A stretch of DNA of 59,126 nucleotides from an uncultured Actinobacillus sp. Its GTDB lineage: Bacteria; Pseudomonadota; Gammaproteobacteria; Enterobacterales; Pasteurellaceae. Below the pieces are notes generated by a model. The model searched no databases, was not told where the DNA came from, and was given only the letters and a program-made list of their open reading frames with translations. The translations under genes were made by a program, and so were the position numbers. The stretch spans positions 1 to 59,126 of the forward strand of contig NZ_CAMEFX010000010.1 in NCBI RefSeq assembly GCF_945915845.1. Direction: 5' to 3'. Shown here piece by piece: positions 36,261 to 45,566 of the stretch; position 1 is the first letter of the stretch; every line of letters begins with the position of its first letter.

Positions 36261-37241
36261 ATGAAAAAATTAAATATTTATTCTGCGACAATTTTATTGG
36301 CGACATTATTCTCCAGTTCTGTATTTGCTGCTGGTGAGCATGTATTAGCTTTAAGCCACTATGGCTCTCCAAGTGATACAGTTACTAAAGCAACTGAATA
36401 TATGGCAAAACGAGTCAGTGAATTATCAAATGGACGTATTAGTATCAAATTACATCCTAATAGTGAATTGGGACCATCTGGCACACAAATAGATGGAGTA
36501 CGTATGGGTACGATTGATATTGTAGTTGTTGGTAACCCTTATTATACAACTTTTGCAGAAGAGTTGAATTTATTAGATCTACCGTTTTTATTTAGAGATG
36601 AGACGCATGTTGAAAAAGTACTAATGGGAGAGGTTGGTAAAAATTTGTTAAAAAGTTTAGAAAAATCAGGCTTGAAAGGCTTGGCATTCTATGAAATTGG
36701 TTTTCGTGATCTTACAAATAGTAAAAAACAAATTCAATCTATGAAAGATTTAAGTGGATTGAAATTACGTACAACACCAAATCCAGCCCACATTGTTGCG
36801 TTTAAAGAGTGGGGAGCAAATCCGACACCAATGCCATTTAATGAAGTATATTTCTCGTTAAAAACAGGTGTAATTGATGGACAAGAGAATCCAGTTCATC
36901 ACATCTACAATAATAACTTACAAGAAGTGCAGAAATATCTATCTTTGACTCACCATGCTTATACTGCAGCACCGATGGCAATGAATTTGGATCGATTTAA
37001 TTATATGAATAAAGAAGATCAAGAGATTTTATTACGAGCTGCACGTGAAGGTGCTGAACTAGAGAAAAAACTGAATATTGAAGAAAATAAAGTATATTTA
37101 GGAAAATTAAAAGAGCAAGGGATGGAGGTAGAAACTAACCCTAATATATCAACTTTCCAAGAAGGTGCCAAAAAAGCGTGGGACAACTACGCGAAAAAGT
37201 TTGGATATGAGTTAATTAATAAAGTAACTGAAACTAAATAG
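36261..37241 (+). CDS. TRAP transporter substrate-binding protein (DctP family)
   Basis: This 326-residue periplasmic receptor has a signal peptide (ATILLATLFSSSVFAAGE). DctP features include LSHYGSPSDTVTKATEYMAKRVSELSNGRISIKLHPNSELG, ELNLLDLPFLFRDETHVEKVL, and the substrate arginine region LSGLKLRTTPNPAHIVAFKEWGANPTPMPFNEVYFSLKTGVIDGQENPVHHI, seen as the usual KLRT and GVIDGQENP motifs. The arginine in KLRTT usually binds a carboxylate, so an aldonate-type acid is likely. Membrane subunits follow. Confidence 0.92.
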   Translation: MKKLNIYSATILLATLFSSSVFAAGEHVLALSHYGSPSDTVTKATEYMAKRVSELSNGRISIKLHPNSELGPSGTQIDGVRMGTIDIVVVGNPYYTTFAEELNLLDLPFLFRDETHVEKVLMGEVGKNLLKSLEKSGLKGLAFYEIGFRDLTNSKKQIQSMKDLSGLKLRTTPNPAHIVAFKEWGANPTPMPFNEVYFSLKTGVIDGQENPVHHIYNNNLQEVQKYLSLTHHAYTAAPMAMNLDRFNYMNKEDQEILLRAAREGAELEKKLNIEENKVYLGKLKEQGMEVETNPNISTFQEGAKKAWDNYAKKFGYELINKVTETK

Positions 37242-37318
37242 GTTATAGATGTTTAGGAAATTTACAATTCCTAATTATAAATAATGCTATATAGTCATAA
37301 TTAATGGAGATAGACATC

Positions 37319-37795
37319 ATGATTGAACAATACGAGAAATTTATTAATAAAACGTTTTTGTCGTTAGGGTGTCTCTTTTTCCTTGTCATTGTCGTTATGA
37401 CATTTGTACAAGTAATAACGAGATATGTTATTAATACATCATTTCCTTGGGCAGAAGAGTTTTTGAGATTCTGTTATACGTGGATGATCTTATTTGGTAT
37501 TTTGACAACAGCCCAAATTCAAGTACCTATGTTGAGAATAATGATATTTGAACGCTTTAAATACGGTTGGTTATTATCATCTCTTCTTTATGTTGTTATG
37601 TTAGTAAGTTTATTTATTTTAATAAATGGAGGAATAAAACTCTATGGTATGACCTTAAATAGCTATTATTCAGCATTCAAAATCTCAATTTCTTGGGTTT
37701 ATGTTCCGTTTATTGTATGCCTTTCTCTTGAGGTAATTAGAGTTTTACTTGCATCAATATCATTAATTAGAACAAAAAAAGTAGGAGATTTATAA
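37319..37795 (+). CDS. TRAP transporter small membrane subunit (DctQ family)
   Basis: The 158-residue protein has four hydrophobic spans and the DctQ motif region QVITRYVINTSFPWAEEFLRFCYTWMILFGI, which contains the conserved RYVxxxSFPWAEE pattern. Start 37319 is preferred to the in-frame ATG at 37304 because GGAGATAG lies just upstream. The last base of its stop codon is the first base of the DctM start, so the two are translationally coupled. Confidence 0.9.
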   Translation: MIEQYEKFINKTFLSLGCLFFLVIVVMTFVQVITRYVINTSFPWAEEFLRFCYTWMILFGILTTAQIQVPMLRIMIFERFKYGWLLSSLLYVVMLVSLFILINGGIKLYGMTLNSYYSAFKISISWVYVPFIVCLSLEVIRVLLASISLIRTKKVGDL

Positions 37796-39087
37796 TGTCA
37801 TTTATTGTATTACTGGGTGTGATGTTTACATTAACCGTATTAGGCTTGCCGTTATTCTATAGTATTATTTTTGCGTCTATTGTAACATTATTTTTCTTCT
37901 TACCTTATATTCCAGTTACTATCGTTGCACAACAAGTCATGCAAGGGCTTGATACTAATGCTTTACAAGCACTGGCTTTCTTTTTTCTTGCAGGCGAATT
38001 AATGAGTGTTGGAGGAATTACGACTAGGATTATTCGTTTCGTAACATCTTTAATTGGTCAATGGAAAGGGTCGCTTGCTTATATTAATATCTTTTCTAGT
38101 TTATTTTTTGGTTCAATTAGTGGTTCTGCCGTTGCTTCTACCGCAGCAATAGGAAGTTCGCTTATTCCTGAAATGAAAAAATCAAATTATTCAGCACCAT
38201 TTTCTGCAGCTTTAACACAATCATCATCTATTATTGGTCCAATTATCCCTCCTAGCGTGCCAATGATTGTATTTGCGGCTTTAGCTGGTGCAGGTGTATC
38301 AGTTGGAAAAATGTTTATGTCAGGAATTATTCCTGGTTTAATGATTGCATTGGTTCTTATTTTAGTTACTTTTGTTCTTAGCAAAATCTACAAATATGGT
38401 AATCAGTCAGTACCATTTAATTGGAATGAAGTAAAAGCAAGTGGCAAAGATGCTGTTTGGGCTTTGCTTTGCCCGATAATTATCTTGTACGGTATTATTT
38501 CAGGCATATTTACTGCAACTGAAGCAGGAGCTGTTTCTGTTGTTTATGCTTATTTGGTTGGTACATTTATTTACAAAGAGCTTAGCTTTGAACGCTTGAA
38601 AAAAGCTTTTATTTCATCATTAAAAGGTACAATTACTGTGATGCTTATTGTAGGTGCATCATCAATATTTGCATGGATGATTGCTCGCTTGCAAATTAGT
38701 CATCAAGTTGCTATGTGGGTATCTCAAGTATGTGATAATCCATTGGAAGCCTTATTACTTATTAATTTTATTGTATTATTTATTGGCATGGTAATGGATC
38801 CAACCGCCGCATTAACTATTTTAGTACCTGTATTTATGCCGATAGTAAATCAGTTTGGAATTAATCCCATTCATTTCGGTTTAGTGATTATTTTAAACCT
38901 AATGATAGGATTGGTTACACCTCCAGTAGGTTATCTCATATTCTTATCAGCTAATATTGCAGAATGCGAACCAATGAAAGTACTAAAAGCAAGTATTCCA
39001 TTTTTAATTTCATTATTTGGATTATTATTCCTTCTAATTTTAGTGCCAGAATTTAGCACATTTTTGCCGGAATTATTTTTTCAATAG
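37795..39087 (+). CDS. TRAP transporter large permease (DctM family)
   Basis: The 430-residue protein has about eleven spans with DctM landmarks: LFFGSISGSAVASTAAIGSSLIPEM, QSSSIIGPIIPPSVPMIVFAALAG, MVMDPTAALTILVPVFMPI and FGLVIILNLMIGLVTPPVGYLIF. It forms the sodium-driven channel of the TRAP importer with the preceding subunits. Ten bases separate it from the cyclase-family gene. Confidence 0.94.
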   Translation: MSFIVLLGVMFTLTVLGLPLFYSIIFASIVTLFFFLPYIPVTIVAQQVMQGLDTNALQALAFFFLAGELMSVGGITTRIIRFVTSLIGQWKGSLAYINIFSSLFFGSISGSAVASTAAIGSSLIPEMKKSNYSAPFSAALTQSSSIIGPIIPPSVPMIVFAALAGAGVSVGKMFMSGIIPGLMIALVLILVTFVLSKIYKYGNQSVPFNWNEVKASGKDAVWALLCPIIILYGIISGIFTATEAGAVSVVYAYLVGTFIYKELSFERLKKAFISSLKGTITVMLIVGASSIFAWMIARLQISHQVAMWVSQVCDNPLEALLLINFIVLFIGMVMDPTAALTILVPVFMPIVNQFGINPIHFGLVIILNLMIGLVTPPVGYLIFLSANIAECEPMKVLKASIPFLISLFGLLFLLILVPEFSTFLPELFFQ

Positions 39088-39097
39088 GAGATGAACT

Positions 39098-39775
39098 ATG
39101 AACCAATGGATTGATTTATCGATGCCGATTTCAGCTAATCATATACGTTGGAAAAGTGCGGTTGAAAAGAAAGGTAATTTTGATGAAGGTGATTTATTCG
39201 AAGCTACTCAGTTACAAACATCCTGCCATGCATTTACGCATATGGATGCATTAAGTCATATTCGAAAAGATGCCTATAATATATTAGATATCCCTATCGA
39301 AACTTATATAGGTGAATTCTATGTGTTAGATTTGGCCAATGAGGTTTATGATAACTATGAAATAAATGATCGTGTTTTAGCTCGTATTTGGCCAAACTAT
39401 CCAAATATTAGAAAAATAATTTTTCGAACAGCTTGGGATACTCATTATAGCTATAATTCAAAAGAATTTTGGGGGCGTTCACCTTATATTTCTACTCAAG
39501 GTGCAGAGTTTCTTGCAGAGAAAAATCTCGACATTATTGCTTTTGATTTTCCACAAGATTATCCAATTCGTGGATGGCTTACAGGTAAAGTAGAAAAACC
39601 TTTAAGTAAACATGTTACTCATCAGCATTTATTATTAAAGGGTGTAACGCTTGTTGAGTACCTTTGTAATACTCAAGCAATTACAACCCCTATTATTGAT
39701 GCTTTAATGATTCCTATCGCGATTGAAAATACAGATGGGGCACCTTGTCGAGTATTGATCAGAAATAAGGATTAA
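39098..39775 (+). CDS. Cyclase-family metal hydrolase (kynurenine-formamidase-like)
   Basis: The 225-residue protein belongs to the cyclase family PF04199. WIDLSMPISANHIRW is the usual opening, and the metal motif is present as HAFTHMDALSH, where the common glycine of HxGTHxDxPxH is replaced by phenylalanine. GRSPYISTQGAEFLAEKNLDIIAFDFPQD is the second conserved block. Members hydrolyse cyclic amides, formyl groups or lactones. Within a sugar-acid cluster, a ring-opening role is likely but unproven. It starts 10 bases after the TRAP permease. A truncated relative lies at 13241. Confidence 0.8.
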   Translation: MNQWIDLSMPISANHIRWKSAVEKKGNFDEGDLFEATQLQTSCHAFTHMDALSHIRKDAYNILDIPIETYIGEFYVLDLANEVYDNYEINDRVLARIWPNYPNIRKIIFRTAWDTHYSYNSKEFWGRSPYISTQGAEFLAEKNLDIIAFDFPQDYPIRGWLTGKVEKPLSKHVTHQHLLLKGVTLVEYLCNTQAITTPIIDALMIPIAIENTDGAPCRVLIRNKD

Positions 39776-39778
39776 GTT

Positions 39779-40882
39779 ATGGCGAAGAAGATTTATTTTG
39801 GAACAAATTTAAAAATGTACAAAGGTAATGCTGATGTTATTAATTATCTTTCAGAGTTATCTGATTTATCTCAGTCATTACAAAAAAGTTATAATGCAGA
39901 AATATTTGTAATTCCATCATTTACCTCATTAAAGGATGCTGTAGAGACAATTAATTTAAAGCATTCGTCAATAATAATTGGCGCACAAAATATGAATCCC
40001 AATGATAACGGACAGTTTACTGGCGATATTTCCCCATTAATGTTAAAAGAGTTAGGAATTCGACTTGTTATGATTGGTCATTCAGAGCGACGCCATATTT
40101 TTAGAGAAACAGATGAAGAAGAAAATGCAAAAGTCTTATCTTCATTAAAGCATGGGTTTATAACATTACTCTGTATTGGTGAAACAGCAGAACAAAAGAA
40201 TTATGATATTTCTGATGAAATTTTACGTACACAGTTAAAAATTGCTCTTCACGGTGTCGAGCTTATGCAATTAGATAACTTATGGATTGCGTATGAACCT
40301 GTTTGGGCTATTGGCACAGGCGGTACACCAGCTAGTGCAGAATATGCTGATAATAAACATGCAGTAATTAAACAGTGTCTATTTGAATTGTTTGGTGAGG
40401 ATAGTAAAAAAATTCCTGTGCTTTATGGTGGAAGTGTGAATCCTAACAATGCTAATACTTTGATTGAGAAGCCGAACATTGATGGTTTGTTCACTGGTAG
40501 AAGTGCTTGGAATGCAAAAGCATTTTCTACATTAATCTTTGATGCATTAAAGACTGCTGAACAAAAGAAGATAATAAGATCGCGAACCGGCTCTGAAAGT
40601 TTTTCAGTCAATGAATATACTGGTATTGCTCGTGATTTGTTATCAAAGCTTGGTGGAGTGGAAAATATTGCTGCTTTAACACATTGTGCTACGCGTATTC
40701 GTGTTGTGCCATATGATCCTATTAAAGTGGACAAAATAGGCATTGATAAGATAGATAAATCTAAAGGTGTTTTTACCGTGGCAGGTAATCAATATCAAAT
40801 TATCTTTGGTGTTGGAATTGTGGAAAAGGTTTATGAAGAAATGCTAAACTTGATATCAAATAAGTCCAGCCATAATAATTAG
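39779..40882 (+). CDS. Triose-phosphate-isomerase homologue fused to a PTS EIIB domain
   Basis: Residues 1-262 form a triose-phosphate isomerase domain with all catalytic residues: FGTNLKMYKG (Asn10, Lys12), MIGHSERR (His101), AYEPVWAIGTG (Glu173) and LYGGSVNPNN. Residues about 276-360 form a glucose-family EIIB domain: ARDLLSKLGGVENIAALTHC, then ATRIRVV, with the phosphorylatable cysteine at 303, and SKGVFTVAGNQYQIIFG. No EIIC or EIIA domain is attached or encoded nearby. The first domain would act as L-erythrulose-1-phosphate isomerase (LerI-like) next to DhaKL and the RpiB homologue. The second could couple the pathway to PTS phosphorylation. The gene starts three bases after the cyclase stop codon. 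Confidence 0.88.
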   Translation: MAKKIYFGTNLKMYKGNADVINYLSELSDLSQSLQKSYNAEIFVIPSFTSLKDAVETINLKHSSIIIGAQNMNPNDNGQFTGDISPLMLKELGIRLVMIGHSERRHIFRETDEEENAKVLSSLKHGFITLLCIGETAEQKNYDISDEILRTQLKIALHGVELMQLDNLWIAYEPVWAIGTGGTPASAEYADNKHAVIKQCLFELFGEDSKKIPVLYGGSVNPNNANTLIEKPNIDGLFTGRSAWNAKAFSTLIFDALKTAEQKKIIRSRTGSESFSVNEYTGIARDLLSKLGGVENIAALTHCATRIRVVPYDPIKVDKIGIDKIDKSKGVFTVAGNQYQIIFGVGIVEKVYEEMLNLISNKSSHNN

Positions 40883-40889
40883 TCTCTTT

Positions 40890-40905
40890 TGTGAACTAGA
40901 GCACA
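40890..40905. promoter_or_regulatory. CRP-like site upstream of transketolase
   Basis: TGTGAACTAGAGCACA matches TGTGA-N6-TCACA at nine of ten core positions. It starts eight bases after the TPI-EIIB stop codon and 86 bp before the tkt start. A TACAAT box at 40927-40932 may be the -10 element. Confidence 0.55.
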
Positions 40906-40975
40906 ACTTTTTTATCAAAAATCAGGTACAATGTTCGAGTTACACAAACAGGTTATTAGAACACAGGAGTATTAA

Positions 40976-42982
40976 ATGACAGATCAAAAACAACTTGCAA
41001 ATGCAATTCGTTTTTTAAGTATGGATGCTGTGCAAAAAGCAAAATCCGGGCATCCGGGGGCGCCGATGGGGATGGCGGATATTGCTGAGGTGCTTTGGCG
41101 TGGTTTTATGAAACATAACCCGACTAATCCGAAATGGGCGGATCGCGACCGTTTTGTACTTTCTAACGGGCATGGTTCTATGTTGATTTATAGCTTGCTT
41201 CATTTAACAGGCTATGATCTTTCTATCGAAGATTTGAAAAATTTCCGTCAACTTCATTCTAAAACCCCGGGGCACCCTGAATATGGTTATGCGCCGGGTG
41301 TGGAAACTACAACAGGTCCATTAGGGCAAGGGATTACCAATGCTGTTGGGATGGCGATTGCGGAAAAAACCTTAGCTGCACAATTTAACCGTGACGGTCA
41401 CGATATTGTAAATCACCACACCTATGTGTTCTTAGGTGATGGCTGTTTGATGGAAGGGATTTCCCACGAAGCTTGTTCATTAGCGGGTACGCTGGGTTTG
41501 GGTAAATTAATTGCGTTCTATGATGACAATAATATTTCTATTGATGGTCACGTAGATGGTTGGTTTACGGATAACACAAAACAACGTTTTGAGGCTTATG
41601 GTTGGCAAGTTATTGATGCGGTGGATGGTCACAATGCAGCGCAAATCGCAGATGCGGTGAAAAAAGCCCAAGCGGAAACAGATAAACCGACTTTGATTAT
41701 TTGTAAAACCATTATTGGTTATGGTTCGCCAAATAAAGCGAATTCACACGACAGCCACGGTGCGCCATTAGGGGATGAAGAAATTGCCTTAACCCGTAAA
41801 GCATTAAACTGGGATTATGCGCCATTTGAAATTCCAGCGGATATTTATGCGGCTTGGGATGCAAAAGCAGCCGGTGCTAAAGCAGAAGCAGCCTGGAATG
41901 AGAAATTTGCAGCTTATGAGCAAGCCTATCCTGAATTAGCCGCAGAATTTAAACGCCGTGTCGCAGGTGAATTACCTGCAAACTGGGCGCAAGAAAGCCA
42001 AGCCTTTATTGAAAAATTACAAGCAAATCCAGCGTCAATTGCAAGCCGTAAAGCGTCACAAAATGCCATTGAAGCCTATGCGCATATCTTGCCTGAATTC
42101 TTAGGCGGTTCAGCGGATTTAGCGGGTTCAAACTTAACCCTATGGTCGGGTTCGCGCCCAATTCGCGCCAAAGAAAACCAAGACGGTAACTACATCAACT
42201 ATGGTGTCCGTGAATTTGGTATGTCCGCGATTATGAATGGTATTGCGTTACACGGCGGTTTCATTCCTTACGGTGCGACTTTCTTAATGTTCTATGAATA
42301 TGCACACAACGCAGTGCGTATGGCGGCGTTAATGAAACAACGTTCATTGTTTGTGTACACTCATGATTCAATTGGTTTAGGCGAAGATGGTCCGACTCAC
42401 CAACCGGTAGAACAAACTGCGGCGTTGCGTTTAATTCCTAATTTGGAAACATGGCGTCCGGCAGACCAAGTGGAATCGGCCATTGCATGGCAACAAGCGG
42501 TGGAACGTAAAGAGGGTCCATCGGCATTGATTTTCACACGTCAAAACTTGCCACAATTAGGCCGCACTTCAGCGCAATTGGACAATGTAAAACGTGGTGG
42601 TTACATTGTGCGTGAATGTTGTGAAAAAGGAAATTGCCCTGATTTAATTCTGATTGCAACAGGTTCTGAAGTGGAACTTGCGATTAAAGCTGCAGAAGTA
42701 TTGGATGCAGAAGGCGTGAAAGTTCGCGTGGTTTCAATGCCAAGCACGAACCGTTTTGATAAACAAGATGCGGCATATCGTGAAAGCGTATTGCCAAGCA
42801 ATGTGACAAAACGCGTGGCGATTGAAGCACAAATTTCAGACTTCTGGTACAAATATGTGGGTCTTGAAGGCCGCATTGTAGGCATGAACACATTTGGTGA
42901 ATCTGCGCCTGCGGATCAATTATTCAAATTGTTCGGCTTTACCGTAGAAAATGTGGTGGCAAAAGCGAAAGAAATTTTATAA
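40976..42982 (+). CDS. tktA: Transketolase
   Basis: Transketolase exchanges two-carbon units among sugar phosphates using thiamine diphosphate, and it accepts erythrose 4-phosphate. The 668-residue protein has [39 protein letters not shown], the ThDP/metal motif [13 protein letters not shown] with DNNISIDG, and the pyrimidine-domain [20 protein letters not shown] and [17 protein letters not shown]. Its place next to the tetrose cluster suits a product of erythrose 4-phosphate. GC-richer codons than the preceding cluster indicate that it is core genome. A terminator follows. Confidence 0.98.
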   Translation: MTDQKQLANAIRFLSMDAVQKAKSGHPGAPMGMADIAEVLWRGFMKHNPTNPKWADRDRFVLSNGHGSMLIYSLLHLTGYDLSIEDLKNFRQLHSKTPGHPEYGYAPGVETTTGPLGQGITNAVGMAIAEKTLAAQFNRDGHDIVNHHTYVFLGDGCLMEGISHEACSLAGTLGLGKLIAFYDDNNISIDGHVDGWFTDNTKQRFEAYGWQVIDAVDGHNAAQIADAVKKAQAETDKPTLIICKTIIGYGSPNKANSHDSHGAPLGDEEIALTRKALNWDYAPFEIPADIYAAWDAKAAGAKAEAAWNEKFAAYEQAYPELAAEFKRRVAGELPANWAQESQAFIEKLQANPASIASRKASQNAIEAYAHILPEFLGGSADLAGSNLTLWSGSRPIRAKENQDGNYINYGVREFGMSAIMNGIALHGGFIPYGATFLMFYEYAHNAVRMAALMKQRSLFVYTHDSIGLGEDGPTHQPVEQTAALRLIPNLETWRPADQVESAIAWQQAVERKEGPSALIFTRQNLPQLGRTSAQLDNVKRGGYIVRECCEKGNCPDLILIATGSEVELAIKAAEVLDAEGVKVRVVSMPSTNRFDKQDAAYRESVLPSNVTKRVAIEAQISDFWYKYVGLEGRIVGMNTFGESAPADQLFKLFGFTVENVVAKAKEIL

Positions 42983-43002
42983 ATTTTATCGCACTTTTCC
43001 TT

Positions 43003-43029
43003 GGGACAGGCTTGATGCCTGTCCCTTTT
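43003..43029 (+). terminator. Rho-independent terminator after tktA
   Basis: GGGACAGGC and GCCTGTCCC form a perfect 9-bp stem with a 5-base loop, followed by TTTTG. A partial copy of the same GGACAG/CTGTCC stem occurs at 43528-43548, between the phosphatase gene and dusA. Confidence 0.85.
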
Positions 43030-43051
43030 GTATTGAACGTGAGGAAAGAAA

Positions 43052-43522
43052 ATGAAGAAAATCAAAATATTGTTCGTTTGTTTGGGGAACATTTGCCGTT
43101 CGCCTATGGCGGAATATTTAATGCGCGACAAAATTGCGAAAGTTGGCTTGAGCGAGCGGATTGAAACGGATAGTGCAGGGACATCAGGGGAAAATGATGG
43201 CGATGGTATGCATTGCGGTACGGCAGATGTCTTAGATCGACTGAAGATTTATAGCAATGATTTTGTGAGCCGCAAAGTGCGGTCAAAAGACGTGGAGATT
43301 TTTGATTATATCGTGGCAATGGACAATCATAATTTGCGTGATTTGGAACGCTTATTTGGAAAACGCGATAAGATCTTTGCGATTGCGAGCCTTTGCCCTG
43401 ATTTGCCTTATGATCATATTCCTGATCCATGGTACACCCACCGATTTGATGAAACTTATCAGTTGTTAGATGTGTGTTGTGATGCGTTGTTAGCGAAAAT
43501 CAGGCAAGAGCATAAAATCTAA
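43052..43522 (+). CDS. Low-molecular-weight protein-tyrosine phosphatase
   Basis: The 156-residue protein is a class II cysteine phosphatase. The P-loop CLGNICRSP (C-x5-R-S) is at the N-terminus, SAGTSG follows, and the general-acid aspartate lies in IPDPWYTHRFDETYQLL. It removes phosphate from tyrosine of cytosolic proteins or small phosphate compounds. No tyrosine kinase or capsule gene is adjacent, so the role is probably general. GAGGAAAG precedes the start. It converges with dusA, 33 bases apart, over a weak hairpin. An uptake signal is at 43275. Confidence 0.93.
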   Translation: MKKIKILFVCLGNICRSPMAEYLMRDKIAKVGLSERIETDSAGTSGENDGDGMHCGTADVLDRLKIYSNDFVSRKVRSKDVEIFDYIVAMDNHNLRDLERLFGKRDKIFAIASLCPDLPYDHIPDPWYTHRFDETYQLLDVCCDALLAKIRQEHKI

Positions 43523-43555
43523 TATTAGGACAGAGATAATCCCTGTCCCAAGGCA

Positions 43556-44539
43556 TTATGCTTCCACAAAACCTAATGCCGTTTCTACCACGTCAATGCC
43601 TGCACCTGGTTTGTGGGCATTTTCGCTTAAGTAACGCCGCCATTGGCGGGCGCCTTTGCAGTTTTGGAATGTGCCGAGCATATGGCGCGTGATATGGTTG
43701 AGATACACCCCTTGGCTTAATTGCTGTTCAATATAAGGCAGCATTTTTTCTACCGCCTGACGCGCGGTGATAATGGGGGCATTTTCATCAAACAACGCAT
43801 TATCAATAACCCCTAACAACGAGGGGTTTTGATACGCTTCGCGCCCAACCATTACGCCGTCAACATGGTGTAAATGCGCTTTCATTTCTTCAACGGTTTT
43901 AATGCCGCCGTTAATGCTAATGAATAAGTCGGGAAAATCACGTTTCAGTTGATACACCCGTTCATAATCAAGGGGCGGAATTTCGCGGTTTTCTTTAGGG
44001 CTTAACCCAGAAAGCCATGCTTTTCTTGCGTGCACAATGAGTTCACGACAGCCTGTATTTTTCACCTTTTCCACAAAATCGCACAGAAATTCGTAGCTGT
44101 CTAATTCATCAATACCGATACGCGTTTTCACTGTAACAGGAATTTTCACCGCACTTTGCATCGCCGAAACACAATCTGCCACTAAATCTGCCTTTGCCAT
44201 TAAGCAGGCACCAAACATACCATTTTGCACGCGGTCTGACGGACAACCTACGTTTAAATTGATTTCCACATAACCACGTTCTTCAGCCAGTTTGGCGCAA
44301 TGGCGAAGTTGTTCAGGATCGCTTCCCCCAAGTTGAATTGCCACAGGGTTTTCTGCCGGATCAAAAGCCAAATGGTCATATTTTGCGTGAATAATCGCCT
44401 GACTGGTGACCATCTCGGTATAAAGCAAGGCATGCTGTGAAAATTGACGGTGAAAATAACGACAGTGGCGCGTTGTCCAGTCCAGCATTGGTGCCACAGA
44501 AAAACGCCCACGATAAAAGTGCGGTTGATTTGGATTCAT
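43556..44539 (-). CDS. dusA: tRNA-dihydrouridine synthase A
   Basis: DusA reduces uridines 20 and 20a in the tRNA D-loop using FMN and NADPH. The 327-residue protein has [57 protein letters not shown] with the catalytic cysteine, and [14 protein letters not shown] with FMN-phosphate residues in [10 protein letters not shown]. The length is standard. An uptake signal (44517-44525) falls in codons 5-9, encoding Gln-Pro-His-Phe-Tyr. No Shine-Dalgarno is evident. Confidence 0.96.
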   Translation of the reverse strand: MNPNQPHFYRGRFSVAPMLDWTTRHCRYFHRQFSQHALLYTEMVTSQAIIHAKYDHLAFDPAENPVAIQLGGSDPEQLRHCAKLAEERGYVEINLNVGCPSDRVQNGMFGACLMAKADLVADCVSAMQSAVKIPVTVKTRIGIDELDSYEFLCDFVEKVKNTGCRELIVHARKAWLSGLSPKENREIPPLDYERVYQLKRDFPDLFISINGGIKTVEEMKAHLHHVDGVMVGREAYQNPSLLGVIDNALFDENAPIITARQAVEKMLPYIEQQLSQGVYLNHITRHMLGTFQNCKGARQWRRYLSENAHKPGAGIDVVETALGFVEA

Positions 44540-44682
44540 TTTTAGCTTGTTTAATTAGAAATTTTGGGGATTATACCGAAATTAGCCGGCATTTTGTGAA
44601 CTCTATTCCAAAATTTTGCTTTTGTTGATGACGAAAAATTTGTTTAAGTTAGACTTTAATTTAGATGAAATAGCATCTTGTT

Positions 44683-44699
44683 ATACGTTTAAAGCGTAT
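44683..44699. promoter_or_regulatory. Candidate HigA operator
   Basis: ATACG-N7-CGTAT is a palindrome 33 bp upstream of the toxin start, overlapping AT-rich promoter-like sequence (GTATGATATATTAT). Antitoxins of this type usually bind such a dyad to repress their own operon. Confidence 0.45.
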
Positions 44700-44731
44700 G
44701 ATATATTATTTGAGCATGAGAGTTTATCAAC

Positions 44732-45067
44732 ATGAAGCTTACTTTTATTGAATTATCGCCTTTTGAAAAATATCGAAAAGTACATTTAAGTGATGATGAA
44801 TATCGTCAGTTACAAAATATATTGTTAGCGTTTCCAGAGAAAGGTGATGTAATACAGGGATTAAGTGGCTTGAGAAAATTGAGATTGGCGGACTCTTCTC
44901 GCCATAAGGGCAAACGTGGTGGTGCAAGGGTGATTTACTATTATGCACAAACAAAATCTAGGATTTATTTTGTTACCGCTTATGGTAAAGATAAACAAAC
45001 TGATATTAATCATGAACAACGCGCATTATTGGTACAAGTTATCGATAGATTAAAAAAACTGGAATAG
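44732..45067 (+). CDS. higB: HigB-2-like RelE-superfamily toxin
   Basis: The 111-residue protein closely fits the HigB-2 branch of RelE toxins, ribosome-dependent mRNA endonucleases: FEKYRKVHLSDDEYRQLQNILLAFPEKGDVIQGLSGLRKLRLA and GKRGGARVIYYYAQTKSRIYFVTAYGKDKQTDI. The basic and tyrosine-rich C-terminal half is where catalytic residues lie. The antitoxin gene follows after seven bases, so toxin is first, as is usual for hig loci. An ATACG-N7-CGTAT dyad lies upstream. Confidence 0.9.
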   Translation: MKLTFIELSPFEKYRKVHLSDDEYRQLQNILLAFPEKGDVIQGLSGLRKLRLADSSRHKGKRGGARVIYYYAQTKSRIYFVTAYGKDKQTDINHEQRALLVQVIDRLKKLE

Positions 45068-45074
45068 GTGGCGT

Positions 45075-45389
45075 ATGACAGACACAACACTTTTTGAAGA
45101 CTTAATGACAGGTTTATCTGAAATAGAACAGCATATGAAAGGAGAAATTGAATTACCGAGTTATACCCTTTCTCGCCCTGAACAATTAGAAAAAACAGGC
45201 GATGAAGTACGTTCAATTCGTGATGAATTGCATCTTTCACAATCAGAGTTAGCAAAACGATTAAGAATGAGTGTGAGAACCTTACAAAACTGGGAACAAG
45301 GACGAACGCTGCCAAATCCGCATAGTTTAATGTTATTACGAATGGCGCGTAGAGAACCTAAACTTTTTGAAGTAGTCGCGAGTTTGTGA
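45075..45389 (+). CDS. higA: HigA/NadS-like XRE-family antitoxin
   Basis: The 104-residue protein has an N-terminal segment that probably wraps the toxin (EDLMTGLSEIEQHMKGEIELPSYTL) and a C-terminal XRE helix-turn-helix (VRSIRDELHLSQSELAKRLRMSVRTLQNWEQGRTLPNPHSLMLLRMA). It should neutralise the upstream toxin and repress the operon. AGGTGG lies just before the start. A terminator follows at 45421. Confidence 0.9.
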   Translation: MTDTTLFEDLMTGLSEIEQHMKGEIELPSYTLSRPEQLEKTGDEVRSIRDELHLSQSELAKRLRMSVRTLQNWEQGRTLPNPHSLMLLRMARREPKLFEVVASL

Positions 45390-45420
45390 TCTAACAGGAT
45401 AAATTAAATAAAAAGCTAAG

Positions 45421-45449
45421 CCTATAACGCATTTCGTTGTAGGTTTTTT
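45421..45449 (+). terminator. Rho-independent terminator of the HigBA operon
   Basis: CCTATAACG and CGTTGTAGG pair (one G-U) over a 5-base loop and are followed by TTTTTT. It separates the toxin-antitoxin pair from ansB. Confidence 0.8.
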
Positions 45450-45566
45450 ATTTGTTCAAATTAGAAAATTTTGGGGACAATCCTAAATAATTGTATATTG
45501 AAAATTTCACATAAAGATGTAATGCTTGCGCCATTCTTTTTTAACTTTACTTATAGGAGATGACCT

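Noticed and set aside
40976-42982. Transketolase as a recent part of the tetrose cluster
   Set aside because: It has a separate CRP-like site and probable -10 box, and a base composition closer to core genes than to the AT-rich cluster; it is better seen as a core gene next to the cluster.
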